Positions 50,301 to 61,769 of a stretch of 64,000 nucleotides of DNA are shown here, in pieces; position 1 is the stretch's first letter; each line of letters begins with the position of its first letter. The notes under the pieces are model-generated. The model did no database searches, was not told the DNA's origin, and saw only the letters and a list, made by a program, of their open reading frames with translations. The DNA lies in contig CM075850.1 in assembly GCA_037975125.1 (NCBI GenBank), forward strand, positions 72,273,890-72,337,889. The letters run 5' to 3'. A program made the position numbers and the translations under genes. This stretch comes from Latrodectus hesperus. Lineage: Eukaryota > Arthropoda > Arachnida > Araneae > Theridiidae.

Positions 50301-51037
50301 TATGTTTTATGTCATCGCATGGGTATGAAGTCATTAAACTAGTACGTTTTTGAAGTGCAGATATAACCAATCGGCTATTCTTACATCAAAATTGAAACTA
50401 CATATAAATTGAATTTACTCTTCAAAAATACCCTCACATATATAATTTTAAAGTGGCGATAAATTCAGTCATTTTAACATGTAGATTTTGCAAGCAGTGA
50501 AATTAATTTTATCTCGCGTGTTTACTAAGCTAGTGATGAAGTGCAGTCATTTGCTTAGTAAATTAAGCACGCAACCTGATCGCTTAATGCTCCGTCCTAA
50601 TACCATAACTCTAATGGAGTAATTTACGTGAACACGTTTGCCATGGGTAACATTCGCAGTTAAAAATATATGAGGGCAATTTAGTAAATGAAAGTTTTAT
50701 TGGCAGAATTTTTTTTTTATTCTGGAAAAGCTCGCGAATGCTTTCTTTGCAAGATTTGGAGATTCTTTTATCGAATCCTTTTTTCTTTTGTATACTCATA
50801 AATTAAATTTTCTGCAAATGATGAATTTATATTAAATTATAAATTTTCTAATTATATTTTCTGAGTTTAATTCTATTTTGAGAGAAATATTAATAAAATC
50901 TCGATATTTCAAAATTCGAATTTTTATTTTCAGAGTAATTTGCATTTAAGTTTTGAGTAGTTTATTTTAAACCAATTAAGATATTAATGAGCGTATTATT
51001 CATTTGGGTTATAATTGTTTTGTTGCCTTTTAAAGTG
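50301..51037. other. AT-rich non-coding DNA
   Basis: Nothing specific seen. Confidence 0.45.

Positions 51038-51063
<26 letters not shown>
51038..51063. repeat. Poly-T tract, 26 nt
   Basis: Uninterrupted T run. It could be the reverse-strand A-tail of an unrecognised retroposed copy, but the upstream sequence on the minus strand shows no family I know. Confidence 0.9.
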
Positions 51064-51069
<6 letters not shown>

Positions 51070-51353
51070 TGGTGGATTATTGTTACTCTGAATATTTTAA
51101 TTATATTTTTCAACTGATTGTTTAACTTTTCTATAGAATAAAAAAAAGTCTTTGAAATATTGAAGAAAGGCAATTCTTCATTGATAGGTATATTTTAGTT
51201 ATATCGGTTTTATGTTTAATCCGATACAATTTTTCATATTTATGTTGATTTTTTATATCAAATTCACGTGAAATGTTACAAATGAAAAAAAAATGATGTA
51301 TTAAACCCGGCATTTATCTGTTCATTGACTCCTCAATTTTTACGTTTATTTTT

Positions 51354-51690
51354 TTGGAAAGTGATAGTTATGAAATTCAAGATGAAAATCGTCTGCTGGA
51401 TAATAATGCTTCTTTACTGTTTCCAAAACATTCTAATATTACGCCATGCGTAAGATTTTCCTTTGTTGTATGTTCTGGCTCTTCGCGAGAATTTCATTTT
51501 TTAACCTTCCTTTTTGACAAGCTAAACATCTCTCCCCCTCTACTGCACCCCTGCCCTTTGTACCAAGAAAGACATTTTTTAGGGTGACCCGGGTGGCAAT
51601 AGCGTGTGTGGAATTCCATTGTTGCCCAAAGGTTTCTTTTCCCTTGGAGCGTTGCTTTTGGAGTATTGAAATATTTTCGTCTTTTGGAGA
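51354..51690. promoter_or_regulatory. GC-richer island
   Basis: A pyrimidine-rich CTCTCCCCCTCTACTGCACC stretch, GGGTGACCCGGG, and TTCCATTGTTGCCC with a SOX-type ATTGTT. A 77-codon frame at 51354-51587 lacks domain features. Regulatory function is a weak inference. Confidence 0.3.
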
Positions 51691-52337
51691 AAAGGTTTTG
51701 TTTCTTTATCTCAAAATTTTTTATTTAAAATGGTCCGTGAGAAATATGATCACGTGATAGTTTATTTTGGGAGGCTCGTATTTATTTACAAGTAAACCGG
51801 ATTCAGGGATTTTTTAAAAGAAATTACTACTTAAAAATCATAATGCTCAACAAATGTTTATTCGATAACAATATAATTTATAGGAAAAAAAATCATCGGA
51901 TTTTAAGAGATCAATTAATATTTAAATAAGGTTAAAGAGCGATGCATGATAGCTCATTGGGGATGCAGATCACTTGGATAAAATGTTCGTAAACCAGAGT
52001 TTTTTGGAGGTCAGTCAGTAGAAAAAATTAATTTTATGATATTGTGGGTGCCTTTACAAAATCTGACTGTTCTATAATCTAGTAAATCTAATAAGTGCTG
52101 AAAAGAATAAACTTAGGTCTCCGTGGTAAATGGTTTAAGCAATCGATAAATTATCATTGAGTATCTTTCTTAAATTATAGCGCATGAGCAAACTAAAAAA
52201 TAAGAATTGTGTAAGAATGCAAAGAAATTGATTAATTTTTCAATAAGAATTAAATATTCTGAAGAAAATTAATATTCCTTGAGAAATTATGTTATTACAC
52301 ATGACAAAAGCATACGTATAAATATTGAGTAACACTA
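51691..52337. other. AT-rich non-coding DNA
   Basis: Nothing specific seen. Confidence 0.45.
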
Positions 52338-52450
52338 GCCAAACAAGCTGATTAGCGCTGTAGCCTTCATTTTAATCGTTCATGGGTTCGATACTTATTT
52401 CGACCGCAGAAGTTTGTAGCGATTTCGTCTCTTAAAATTTTCTTCTCCTT
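52338..52450 (+). repeat. SINE family I, degenerate copy
   Basis: CAAGCTGATTAGCGCTGTAG, CCTTCATTTTAATCGTTCATG and a B-box-like GGTTCGATACT, then AGTTTGTAGCGATTTCG matching the TTTGTAGTGGTTCGG body word of the young copy. The tail is not recognisable. Confidence 0.6.
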
Positions 52451-53371
52451 TATCTCTTAAAAACCACGCCATTAGAGCTTAAATTTGGCTTAGCTGGTAT
52501 TATTAAAGCTTAATTAAAGAAGGAATTCGCTAAAATTTTATCCATTAAAAGTTCAGTTGTTAATTACGATAAAATTTGTTCTGAAGGATTTTAACATGTC
52601 TCCTCAGTGCTCAAAATTTTAAATTTAACCCCTTCGTTTAGGATGCTAATAAATGCGATTCCGTTCTGGTAAATCGCAATCTTGCACACGAGAGAGCATG
52701 TTTAAGCTAATGGTTATGGCTTAGTTCAATATTTTTTCTTATTGAGTTGATGTTTTCCTTATTTATTGAATACTTTTTTCCTTTTTCAGTAATGAGAAAC
52801 TTAAAACATGGCTGAATATTTTTATAATTTCCCTAAAAATGTTCAGTATCCCGAAAAATTTATTTTTTCGTTTTAAGATATTACATTCTTTTAATATTAT
52901 AAAATTTGCGAAAGATGGAAAATACCAAATTTGGGTTCTTATAAAAGAAAAATGGGGTCATTATTATAATCTTTCGTATTGTATAATTTAAAAATATTCG
53001 ATGTTAGGAAGTATTTTAAATTAGTATTTATGAGGATTTTAAAACCAAATCTCAAAAATACTTTTAAATAATATTTTGAAATTAATAAGATGTTTATCTA
53101 AATAACCCAAAAAGTGAATACACGCATCATCAGTTAGGAAGTCTCCCAGGAAGAAACACTGTCTGCCTTTTATCACCCTACGTTGCTTAATTTGAATACT
53201 TCGGGGAATGAGAGCCTTTAAACTCTCCATCGCCCATATTACAATAATCTCCACTGATATGGATTAGGAAAGTAGGTATTTCATTTAATATGATCGTGTG
53301 TAAATAAATTGCCAAAAACTGGATTTTCACTTCGGGAGTTGAAATCGAATGTTGGAATCTTACCTTGGTCA
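52451..53371. other. AT-rich non-coding DNA
   Basis: Overlapping minus frames at 53039 and 53187 have no domain. Nothing else specific. Confidence 0.45.
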
Positions 53372-53715
53372 TAGATGTTTGCACAGTCGTTTGGAATTCA
53401 CTTTAAACCATAGGTCTTGGTCTAATGAGCCCTGGTACGCTCAGAAAAGTACCTTTTGAGCGCCAAACTTGCATTCGTGTTGGGAGTCGATGTTTATACA
53501 ATGACTTGGAATCTACTTTAAATCCCGGTTGAAGTAGAGACGACAGCCGATTAGCACTCTAACTTTCATTTCAACACCTCGTGGGTTCGATTCCCGTCCT
53601 GGGTATGATTGTTCATAGGGATTCAAAGTCCCAAGTTAACTGTCCAGTCAGCAGTCCTCGTTTGCAGAAATCACCGGAGAATGCCCACCAAACCCTAAGT
53701 CAATCGAATTAGACC
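53372..53715 (+). repeat. Composite of SINE family I copies
   Basis: Three pieces lie head to tail. 53372-53475 is a 3' part with GTTTGGAATTCACTTTAAAC and GGTCTTGGTCTAATGAGC. 53478-53530 is another body piece with GATGTTTATACAATGACTTG. 53536-53715 is a nearly full copy with a CGACAGCCGATTAGCACTC head, a perfect B box GGTTCGATTCC at 53584-53594 and a CAGCAGTCCTCG body. Repeated insertion of the family into itself explains this. Confidence 0.75.
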
Positions 53716-54475
53716 TTAGGAAAAAAGTAATTGTGAAGCAAAAGCCAAACATGAAACCTAAATCAGTCAACAAAATTGTAAATGTGACTGAGATTTCGCC
53801 CAGGCTGTTACCAGAAATCTATTGCTGCAGCTGTGCAGTAAAATGTTTCCGTGCGAAATTCAACTACTGCCGATTATGACAATTACCAGATGCAAAAATA
53901 CCCTGCAATATATTCGAATTAATTTTTTTTAAGAATATAGTTGTGGTTGCACATTTTCCTTTTGAATGGGAGGCAGTAAAATGTGCGTAAGCTTTCTAGG
54001 TTGCCTCCCTTGCGAAGCTTGAGAACAGCCCACCATGTAAAGTTCGCCCAGGTGGTCAATTGACGCGGTGAATACTGGAAAGTCTTACAACAACTTGTTA
54101 AGACTCCGCTACGCTGTGTCAGCTGTGCGGTAAAAGGTTTCCGTGCGAAATTCAATAATATTTATTGCTTAAAATAGTATACTTAATTAAATACAATAGC
54201 TTTTTCACACTATTTTCATCCACAATTATTTTAAAAATCGTATTGGTTACTCTATTTAATTGAGCAGCACTATTAGAAAATTAGTCCTTTATTAGAAATA
54301 ATTAAACGAATTTTTTTTCCATCTTGCACAAAATTTCAATGGAAAAAGTTATTAGATTTTCCAGTTTTTAAAGATTTCTTTTAAATTAAAGGAAAAACTA
54401 AATTGTGTTTCATTGATAAACTTTTTTAAAATAGTTTGTCGCGAATTAAAGTATGTGCATTAGGTGTCATACTTA
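53716..54475. other. AT-rich flank of Tc1-like element
   Basis: The word AGGTTTCCGTGCGAAATTC or near it occurs twice (near 53846 and 54137), each preceded by CAGCTGTGC, in a modest local duplication about 290 bp apart. The TA at 54474-54475 is the left target site of the next element. Confidence 0.45.
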
Positions 54476-56089
54476 CAGTTGGCAAAAAAAGTATTAGAAC
54501 AATACGAAATTTTAAGTTCTCAAGGTAATAAAATGAAACTTTTGTCACATAGTATGTATATTATGTAATACTTTTACATAACTACTCATGGAGTAAGAAA
54601 CAAATATTTAGAATCAATAGGATTTAAAAAAATTAAAATAAAAGATTTGTGCTTTGCAAAAATAGTATTAGAACATCGGACTTCAATATTGAATCATTCA
54701 TAAAATAAAATGACTAAAAATTCGAACGTGATACTAATACATGATATGCAGTTCGTTGGCTGAAATTACTGCATCCAGACGTCTTGGCATAGATTCCACC
54801 AAATCTTTGGTGATGTTTGATGACATGCTGGTCCAGGCATCTTGCAAAGGTTGTTTTACATGTTATTGGGAATTTTTTCACTTTTTCATCCAACAGATAC
54901 CACAAATGTTCTATAGGATTCAAGTCTGGGGACTGTGGGCGAGCTACCAATCTTCGGGGAGCATTATATAATAGCCATTCATGGTTTTGTTAGCAGTATG
55001 TTTGGGGTCTTGTTCTTGTTGAAAAATGAATGTCTTCTCTAACGTTAATTTCTTTGCACTATCTTTCATGTTATCTCGTAACACATCAATGTATGACAAA
55101 GCTGTCATTTTATCATCAATGAACTGGAGATTTCCATCTCCTTTGTAAGCCATACCACCCCAGGCAATGACATTCCTTCCTCCGTGCTTTATAGTTTTCT
55201 GTACATTTTAAGCCTGAAAAGCAGTTCCTTTTCTTCTCCAAACTGTGAGCACGTATTTAGGTTTGAAAATTTAAAATTTATTCTCGTCGGAGAAAATTAC
55301 ATATTTCCAGAAATCTAATGTTTATTTTTATAAATTTTGGCAAATTCTAGGCGTTTTTTCCTGTTGATTTCTAAAAGAAAGGGTTTTTTCCTTGGCCGTC
55401 TTCCTTTTATTACCAGCATTATGCAATACATTTCTAACTGTTTGAGGTGTTACAACCTTTCCTGAGATTGATTCAATATTTGCGGCCAACATCCTTGCAC
55501 TTCCTGTCGGATACTGTAGGGCATCTTTAACCACTTCTCGTTTTTCTCTGACAGTCAGCTTGCTTGGTCTCTCTGATCTTGGCCTATTGTCCACAATACC
55601 AGTTTCTTTTTTCTTTTTTAGAATGTTGTGAATTGCGCAAAGTGAAACATTCAATTTACTGGAAATTTCTCGAAGTGTTTTGCCACTATTGTGCAGGTAA
55701 ACAATTTGTTCTCTCTTCGCAAGTGAAATCTCTTTTATTTTGGATGCCATGGCAGGAAAAGTCCACGTAAACTGAATTTCTACAAATTAGCAGTGAATGA
55801 GATGAGCGCCCTTGACATTGATATGGTTGAAAGTAACCTTGAAAGTTTAATGACGTCACCAGCGCTGTAATTTGCATGTTTCTGCTTTTGTTCTAATACA
55901 TTTTTTGCGATGCAAATTTTGTTATTTTTATTTTAATAATATTGTAATTACTTTTAAATTTTATTTTTTTCTTAGTTATAATTTTCTAAGAACATATTAT
56001 CATTTATAAACTGATTATAAGTTTTACTTAATTTTATTAACTTGAAAACTACAAATTTCTCATTGTTCTAATACTTTTTTTGCCAACTG
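54476..56089 (-). mobile_element. Tc1-like DNA transposon with IR/DR ends
   Basis: The element is 1614 bp and flanked by TA on both sides (54474-54475 and 56090-56091). The ends are inverted repeats with the first 28 bp identical, beginning CAGTTGGCAAAAAAAGTATT. A second, inner copy of the repeat core lies about 180 bp inside each end: GCAAAAATAGTATTAGAACA at 54656-54675, and its inverted counterpart at 55889-55908. Two direct repeats inside each long inverted repeat are the IR/DR layout of Sleeping Beauty/Minos-type Tc1 elements. The single minus-strand transposase gene is broken. Identical outer ends suggest moderate age. Confidence 0.93.
54734..55750 (-). pseudogene. Tc1-like transposase, inactivated
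   Basis: From ATG at 55750 to stop at 54734-54736 the span is 1017 nt, equal to about 338 codons, the normal Tc1 length. Residues 1-140 hold the paired-like helix-turn-helix DNA-binding domain (REQIVYLHNSGKTLREISSK onward). The DDE domain follows in the same frame: first Asp in FSDEN (residue about 155), second position in FQQEQDPKHT (about 246), and SPDLNPIEHLW with the third acid. Damage: in-frame stops at about 55328, 55322, 55270 and 55200, a frameshift near 54985, and a compensating one near 54850. The second catalytic Asp is Glu. It is not functional. Confidence 0.93.
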
Positions 56090-56091
56090 TA

Positions 56092-56609
56092 TATCAGCCA
56101 ACAACATATTTTCATTTTCAAATTCTGCATTAAAAAGTTAATGTTTCAATTTGTTAATAGATTTATGCTTTGGCTGACTCTAAGAACATAAATTCGAATG
56201 GAGAAGACCTGTAATCCTTTATGAAATGTTTATTTATTATTTATTTTTAATTCGTTGACCTATGTTTAAAGTCATGCTTGTGTCGATGTATAAAGTAAAT
56301 AAAATGTGCTCATAATAACTTTTGTATTTCTCTTTATTGTCAAAATTAATCTGTTGCCAATAGAACTTATTCCTAAAATTGTGATGTACATAAAATATTT
56401 TTTATTGAGTGAAGTATTTTAAACTGCTCATAACAATTTTAGTTTTTTTTTTTTTTTTAAAAAATATGCTTAATCTAGTTTTAAAATTTTGTGTACCTCA
56501 AAGCTGAATGTTCAGCACTGTTTTTGCTGTGACAATGGTTTCTATTTCCATTATGTCATAGATTTATTTGTAGTTCAGGATTTATATTTTACTCTATAGT
56601 TCTGAAAAC
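56092..56609. other. AT-rich non-coding DNA
   Basis: Nothing specific beyond a poly-T run near 56446-56458. Confidence 0.45.
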
Positions 56610-56818
56610 GAGCCGGCAACCGAGGGTTAACGAAATGAATTAACCAAGCTGGCAGTCGAATAACTAGCGCTCGTCTTCGGTTCAACAGCTCGCGGGTTCG
56701 AATCCAACCTTAGATATAAATATTTAAAGTGATTCTAAATCTACTCTAAATTGGGTTCCGGTTGAATTGTTCCTCGTGAGTTAAAAATGAGTGTTCGTCG
56801 ACCGACAAACCAATTTGG
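56610..56818 (+). repeat. SINE family I copy with duplicated head fragment
   Basis: A short head piece GAGCCGGCAACCGAGGGTTAA (56610 on) is followed about 37 bp later by a full copy starting near 56647: AAGCTGGCAGTCGAATAAC, a perfect B box GGTTCGAATCC at 56695-56705, TCCTCGTGAG, and a GTCGACCGACAAACCAA tail. The first piece looks like a truncated earlier copy. Confidence 0.75.
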
Positions 56819-58507
56819 CATTTGTGTACGAAAATTGATCATGAGGTGACAAAAACGATCTATTCAGAGATGGATATATTTATTGGTTTAAAGGGGACTT
56901 TAAACCGCGGCAAACAACCTTGAATCTCGATGGAATTGGTTCCAAATAAAATCAAAATATTTAGAGATCTTCTTCTTACATCTCTAACGACTCTAAATTA
57001 TATTTACAAACCAGAAAACAATTCTGTTTTTCGATATTCCACTTTTACGAAGAATTGTGCAAACAGTAATATATTTTCTTTTCAGCGATTCCCTTTTTCC
57101 TTTTTAGCGATTATGAAGAAGAGAGCGGAATTTACGATGGTTTCTCGCTGCCCCTCTCATTTCTAGGAGCAGGAGTTATAGTGACAGTTTTATGGATTTC
57201 CGGTTCAGACGGTCTCATTCTGTTCTCTGTTACAATTTTCAGTTGCAACATCCACGTTTTCGTCCAGTGACGCACACCGGCGTTGCCGACTCGTGTAGCC
57301 TATCTTGTAATTGGCTTGTAAATTAAAGCCATCACATTCGGATGTGGGGTAATTTAGTTCCTTTTTTGCACACAGTGCACACAAATTTTTGGTGTTATTT
57401 TGTTGGTCCAAGGGTTGATATCGTTTATTTTATGCTTGTAAAAAATCTTGCCTTATTATTACCGGATTCCTTAAATTTTTGTTGGATTGTAATACCTTGT
57501 TATGTTGCTTCTTAGTGCAATTTTCGAAATGCTAACATTTTTACTACCTTTTTTCAAAATTAATTGAACAGATCAAATATAGTGTTTTACTAATGTTCAA
57601 TTATTTTAAGAGTGGAATCGGCGTGTGTGTTCTTTAGAAATATTTTAACATTGCATGACATCAAAAATTAATAGATTGAGTACCAATTTTAATTTTTTAT
57701 AAAACATTTATAATCTAAGATAAAATTTAGCAAATAAAAAAATTTGCCGATGTTACGATTCTTTAGCTGCAGTCTTTATAATTTCAATCTTCTAAACTAA
57801 TAGAATCGTTATATTTATTAAATTTTTATTGGGATTTTTTTATTTCAAATTTATCCCGTTTACTAAATTATCTAAGATTTTATGGTTGTATAGTCATTTT
57901 GTATCTTAACGTTGCGTATCTGAATTAATATTTTGATGTGTAATGTTTATTCTAATATTTTACTAGAAATAAAATTTATTAAAGGGTTTTCATTCTTCGC
58001 GTGTAGTTGTTCGAATATCAAATTATATTTTTGCACATTTTTTAAGTAAATCATTTGAAAAATGTTCATTTTAAATTTTGCATAATGTTTCCTCTTGCTA
58101 TATTTTTCACTTTTGAGATAGGAACTCATTCACGACCATTTCTAGACAATCAATTTTTAAAATTTTATTTCTCTTGAAATAAAATTGTCCAATTATATTT
58201 AATTAAATATCAAATAAAATTTATTTTTAATACAAGTATTACTATTTTAATACAAGTATTACTCTTTAACTCGATATTTCTACAAAATTCCAAATTGCAT
58301 CGAGGTTGGTTACGTTTCTAAGCAAAGTCGAAAAATTTATTACAGATTTGAAATTTAAATTTAGAAGTTTAGAAAAACTTGAATTGTTGCCGAGGAAACA
58401 AACCGCAAAAATTTTCATCAACGTAGTTATACCTTTATGCAGACAATATAGATCTATAATTTTTATTACGTATCAGCGAAGTTAAATAGCGTGTATTTTT
58501 TTTTTAG
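56819..58507. other. Non-coding DNA upstream of the coding exon
   Basis: A GC-richer patch at 57171-57420 with CGCACACCGGCGTTGCCGAC has a minus-strand frame of 68 codons of no known family. A 20-bp unit containing TTTTAATACAAGTATTACT is tandemly duplicated at 58225-58263. The 3' end is a T-rich run of about a dozen bases ending in AG at 58506-58507, the acceptor for the next exon. Confidence 0.5.
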
Positions 58508-58671
58508 GATTTTCATTGAATAATTATTGAAAAATAATGGGGGCCAAAAGTAGCAAGAAAGCAGAGATTACCACTCCTCCTACTAAAGACAAGAAATTAA
58601 AGCGTAAAAAGAGCAAGAAAGAAGTTGCTACTGCTAATGGAGACACAGGAATCGAAGAAGTTGGCATGCAG
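58508..58671 (+). CDS. Start-codon exon of an N-myristoylated, lysine-rich protein (MARCKS/AKAP200-like)
   Basis: The exon runs from the acceptor (T-rich tract, AG at 58506-58507) to the donor GTAAAA at 58672. Translation starts at ATG 58537, with A at -3 and G at +4 and an in-frame TGA at 58528-58530, so the start is well defined. The first 45 codons end in phase 0. The protein begins MGAKSSKKA, with Gly2 and Ser6 fitting the N-myristoyltransferase consensus (MGxxxS), followed by basic residues and a KDKKLKRKKSKK block, then an acidic GDTGIEE segment. A myristate plus a basic patch is the usual way such proteins bind the plasma membrane. The EITTPP and ANGD words recall the N terminus of insect AKAP200. 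That assignment rests on memory of the family and 45 residues. Downstream exons are outside the window. Confidence 0.75.
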
Positions 58672-59007
58672 GTAAAATTTATTCGTGGTAGTATTTTATA
58701 ATTTTTTTAAAATTTTATGTGATGTCTTTAAACAAAGATAGAAATGTAATATTAAATAATAGAACAAAGCATTTAATTCTTTTATCCGCTTTAAATATCT
58801 ACATTGTATATGCTGATGGAGGGCGAAAAAATTCTCGAAAAAATTATATTTCTTCCATTTATATGTAAATGATAGTAAACGTTACTTACGAACGGGTTAC
58901 AGAAATAACAAAAATTTAAACTTTTTGAATTGAATTACATATCGACTATTTTTACGCTTTTTTTATAAAGAATTTGTGGATATGTATTTTAATTTTAGAA
59001 AAAAATT

Positions 59008-59924
59008 ACTGCTGCCATCTAGCCATGTTTTCTGCAACTGCTCTTTTGAATAAAATAATCAACGCATACAATTAATATCTAGAAATTAAAATTGTTTTTC
59101 TTTAAAAAATTATCGTTGTAAAATAATTCGCTAGTTGTATAATTTTGGATCTTTAAAAATGTTAGAATTAATCATCTATTTAATGTTTTCATTTTTAATT
59201 TTCCTTGCAAATTTAACTTAGAATGCAAATCGAGTGTAGGTTTTTTAATTCATTAATTCCTGTATGAGTGATTTCATTTCAATTTTATGTTTTAGTATAT
59301 TCTATTTGGTATAACGAATAATTAGTATTATCTAAATTGTGGTATATATTGTAGTATATATTATATTCAATAGATGGCGACACAACAGACATCCTTTTGA
59401 TTCTTTGGTTAAATATTTTTTCATATTAAGTAATGTAGATTGTTTTAAATATTATTTGCGCGAATATTTTTATGAAGTCTTTAGCATACCATTAAATCGA
59501 ATTCTTAAATATCTAATTCTCTTAGAGAATTTCTGATAAAAAGAGTATTTGAATTTTTTTATATTCAACCTTTATATTACAAGTTATTTATTATGAATCC
59601 AATTAAATTGTGATATTTTTCTGGTTATAATTTCTCCACTGGTATGAATTTATGCAGTATTAGTGAGACTGATAAACCATACAACTTAATTGAAGCACAG
59701 GAATAAAACATTTTCAAAAGTAAAATAATTTAAAGAAATTATTCTGAGATTTTGTAATATTTTTAAACTTTAAGAAATGTTTTATGTAGTAAATAGTCAT
59801 ATATATACTATAACAAATATTTTTCAGATTTTATAACACACAATTGTTATAATTATGTCGAAAAAATAATTCTCTAAAAATTGTAACAGAAGTTGTTTTA
59901 AATAAGCTGGCTAGATGGCGCCAC
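59008..59924. promoter_or_regulatory. Cluster of three CTCF-like motifs
   Basis: TGGCTAGATGGCAG on the minus strand (within 59010-59026), TCAATAGATGGCGA on + (about 59367-59380) and TGGCTAGATGGCGC on + (59908-59921) each match 11 of 14 positions of CCASYAGRKGGCRS, including the whole AGRKGGC core. The first is divergent from the other two. In flies and vertebrates CTCF marks insulators and domain boundaries. Here it is a motif-only inference. Confidence 0.35.
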
Positions 59925-60280
59925 AAAAACTCTTAATTGTATTCTTATGAAATGTAGTTGCATTGTTGTTATTCAGAAAATCTTAACACTAAAATTTAAA
60001 TAAAATCTAGATTAACGGCATAGACAAAAATCTATAAATTACAATTAGTTATTTTGTGTTATTTTTTCTGTTGAGGATTAGATTAAAACAGTATAAAAAT
60101 AGTTTTATTGTTTATAGAACATTTGCATTTGGTAAAATAAACTAATTTTTTTAATTTGAAAATTTTTTAACATTAAAAGCTAGTCATAAAAAAAGAATGC
60201 AAAATCCTGAACTAAAATGGTATTTTGTAAAAAAGATTTTTCTTTAAAATATTTGGTGTTTTTAATGAAAAACTTTTAGT

Positions 60281-60320
60281 TGTTCATTTAAAAGAGCGTA
60301 TATGCTCTTTTAAATGAACA
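60281..60320. repeat. 40-nt near-perfect palindrome
   Basis: Perfect 17-bp arms TGTTCATTTAAAAGAGC and its reverse complement flank a 6-nt centre GTATAT. Outside the arms symmetry stops at once, so this is not part of a longer inverted repeat. It lies in an intron with no element ends or target duplication around it. A short RNA hairpin, a dimeric binding site or a scar of template-switching repair are possible. Confidence 0.9.
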
Positions 60321-61769
60321 TTTCTCCTGTACTTTTCTATATCTGCATAGTAAGATTATTCTGTTTTTTGTGTAAAAATACCCAATGTATTGTATTTTAT
60401 GATTGGGGCAATTTTTAAGTAATTGATAAAAAAATTCTTAAATGAAAAAAATATAAAATATTCCAAATTTGTACTTATTAAATATTTAAGGTTAAAAAAT
60501 TTTTTTTAAAGGTCTATAAGAAGTATTTGACTAATTTTCTATATACAACTACTCCAGTCTAATATATATATTATTTTCGAATAATATTATATTTGAATCT
60601 TTATCGTTTGCGACAGATTACCACACCCCTTATGGATAATTATATGTAAATAGTTAGGTTGGAGACAAAAATTATTAAATACAAAAAATCACTCGTGCAT
60701 TGTAACCGTTATAAAATTATTAAAAATATTAAATTAACAAAAAATCCCAGGGTATAATTGCCTCACATTTGCATCACAAAACTAGTGAAGAAATGCATGC
60801 TAATGTATTACACTAGCTACAAATTTACAAAAATAATTTATTAAAAAATATGCAATACTTAATGAGCAAGCAAGTAGTATATGTATATTATAAATAAAGT
60901 TGCTACATTGATTACATTATAAATAAATTTGTAAATGCATAAATAGGATCAGATGTGTCCTAAATTACTTTTGTTCAATACTTTAGGCCACTTTTGCCCC
61001 AGTTTCTAAGTGAAAAAATTTGGTTTCTGAAAATCTCCTGAATAGGCGTTTTAATATCTTCGCGATGTTCACTATACTTAATTAATATACATAAACAGTA
61101 TACATTCCCCCTATTTATCCAAAATTCATGAGACTTTCAACGCGGATTAAGAAACATAAGTCTTATTTCTCCAATTTTTTAAGTGTCCTCTGATAAGATT
61201 GACATCACTAGTTGTGATTAATACGCTGTCGAAATTATCAGACTTGCAGCTGTCTGGTTAAATCTCTGTCACATTCGATGAGGTCACGAAATGATATTCT
61301 CTTCTTCTCTCTAATTCTTATTTCATTTATATTTTATTTCTTAGTGAGGAATACAAGAGGAAAAATAAAGAATGCAAGTTAAGTATGTTGAAATAATTTG
61401 GTAGATTATTTTTCTTTTGTTTGATACAGTTTGTATTTGGAGGAGAGAAACGGCAAAAATGTTTTATTTTACTTCAATGCACATTTAAATACTTCTAAAA
61501 ACTATCGCATCGTTATTGTTAAAAAAAGGGTTTTATAGGTACGTATGTATTATCCTAGTCGCTTCTGTACATCTGTTCGATCCTCATCAAATAGGATAAA
61601 ATATCACGTAAGAAATATGCTGTATGCTGGGGATTTTATGATGTATGACTAAATTCACTGTCAAAAAATGTATTTATAAAGTTCTAAATAAAATACAAAT
61701 TACTGCCAAAACAAAAGAAGAAATCACTCATAAAATTAACAAACTAATTATATATATATACACACACTA

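Larger units (their letters stand above)
58672..61767 (+). other. Intron following the start-codon exon
   Basis: It begins with GTAAAATTT. It is AT-rich with no credible further exon before the transposon at 61770. It contains three CTCF-like words (59.01-59.92 kb) and a 40-nt palindrome at 60281. It is host to the transposons and SINE that fill the rest of the window. Confidence 0.6.

Noticed and set aside
51038..51063. Poly-T as a retrogene tail
   Set aside because: No retroposed body or target duplication recognised on either side.
54714..54971. Separate small genes on both strands
   Set aside because: These are shadow frames of the broken Tc1-like transposase.
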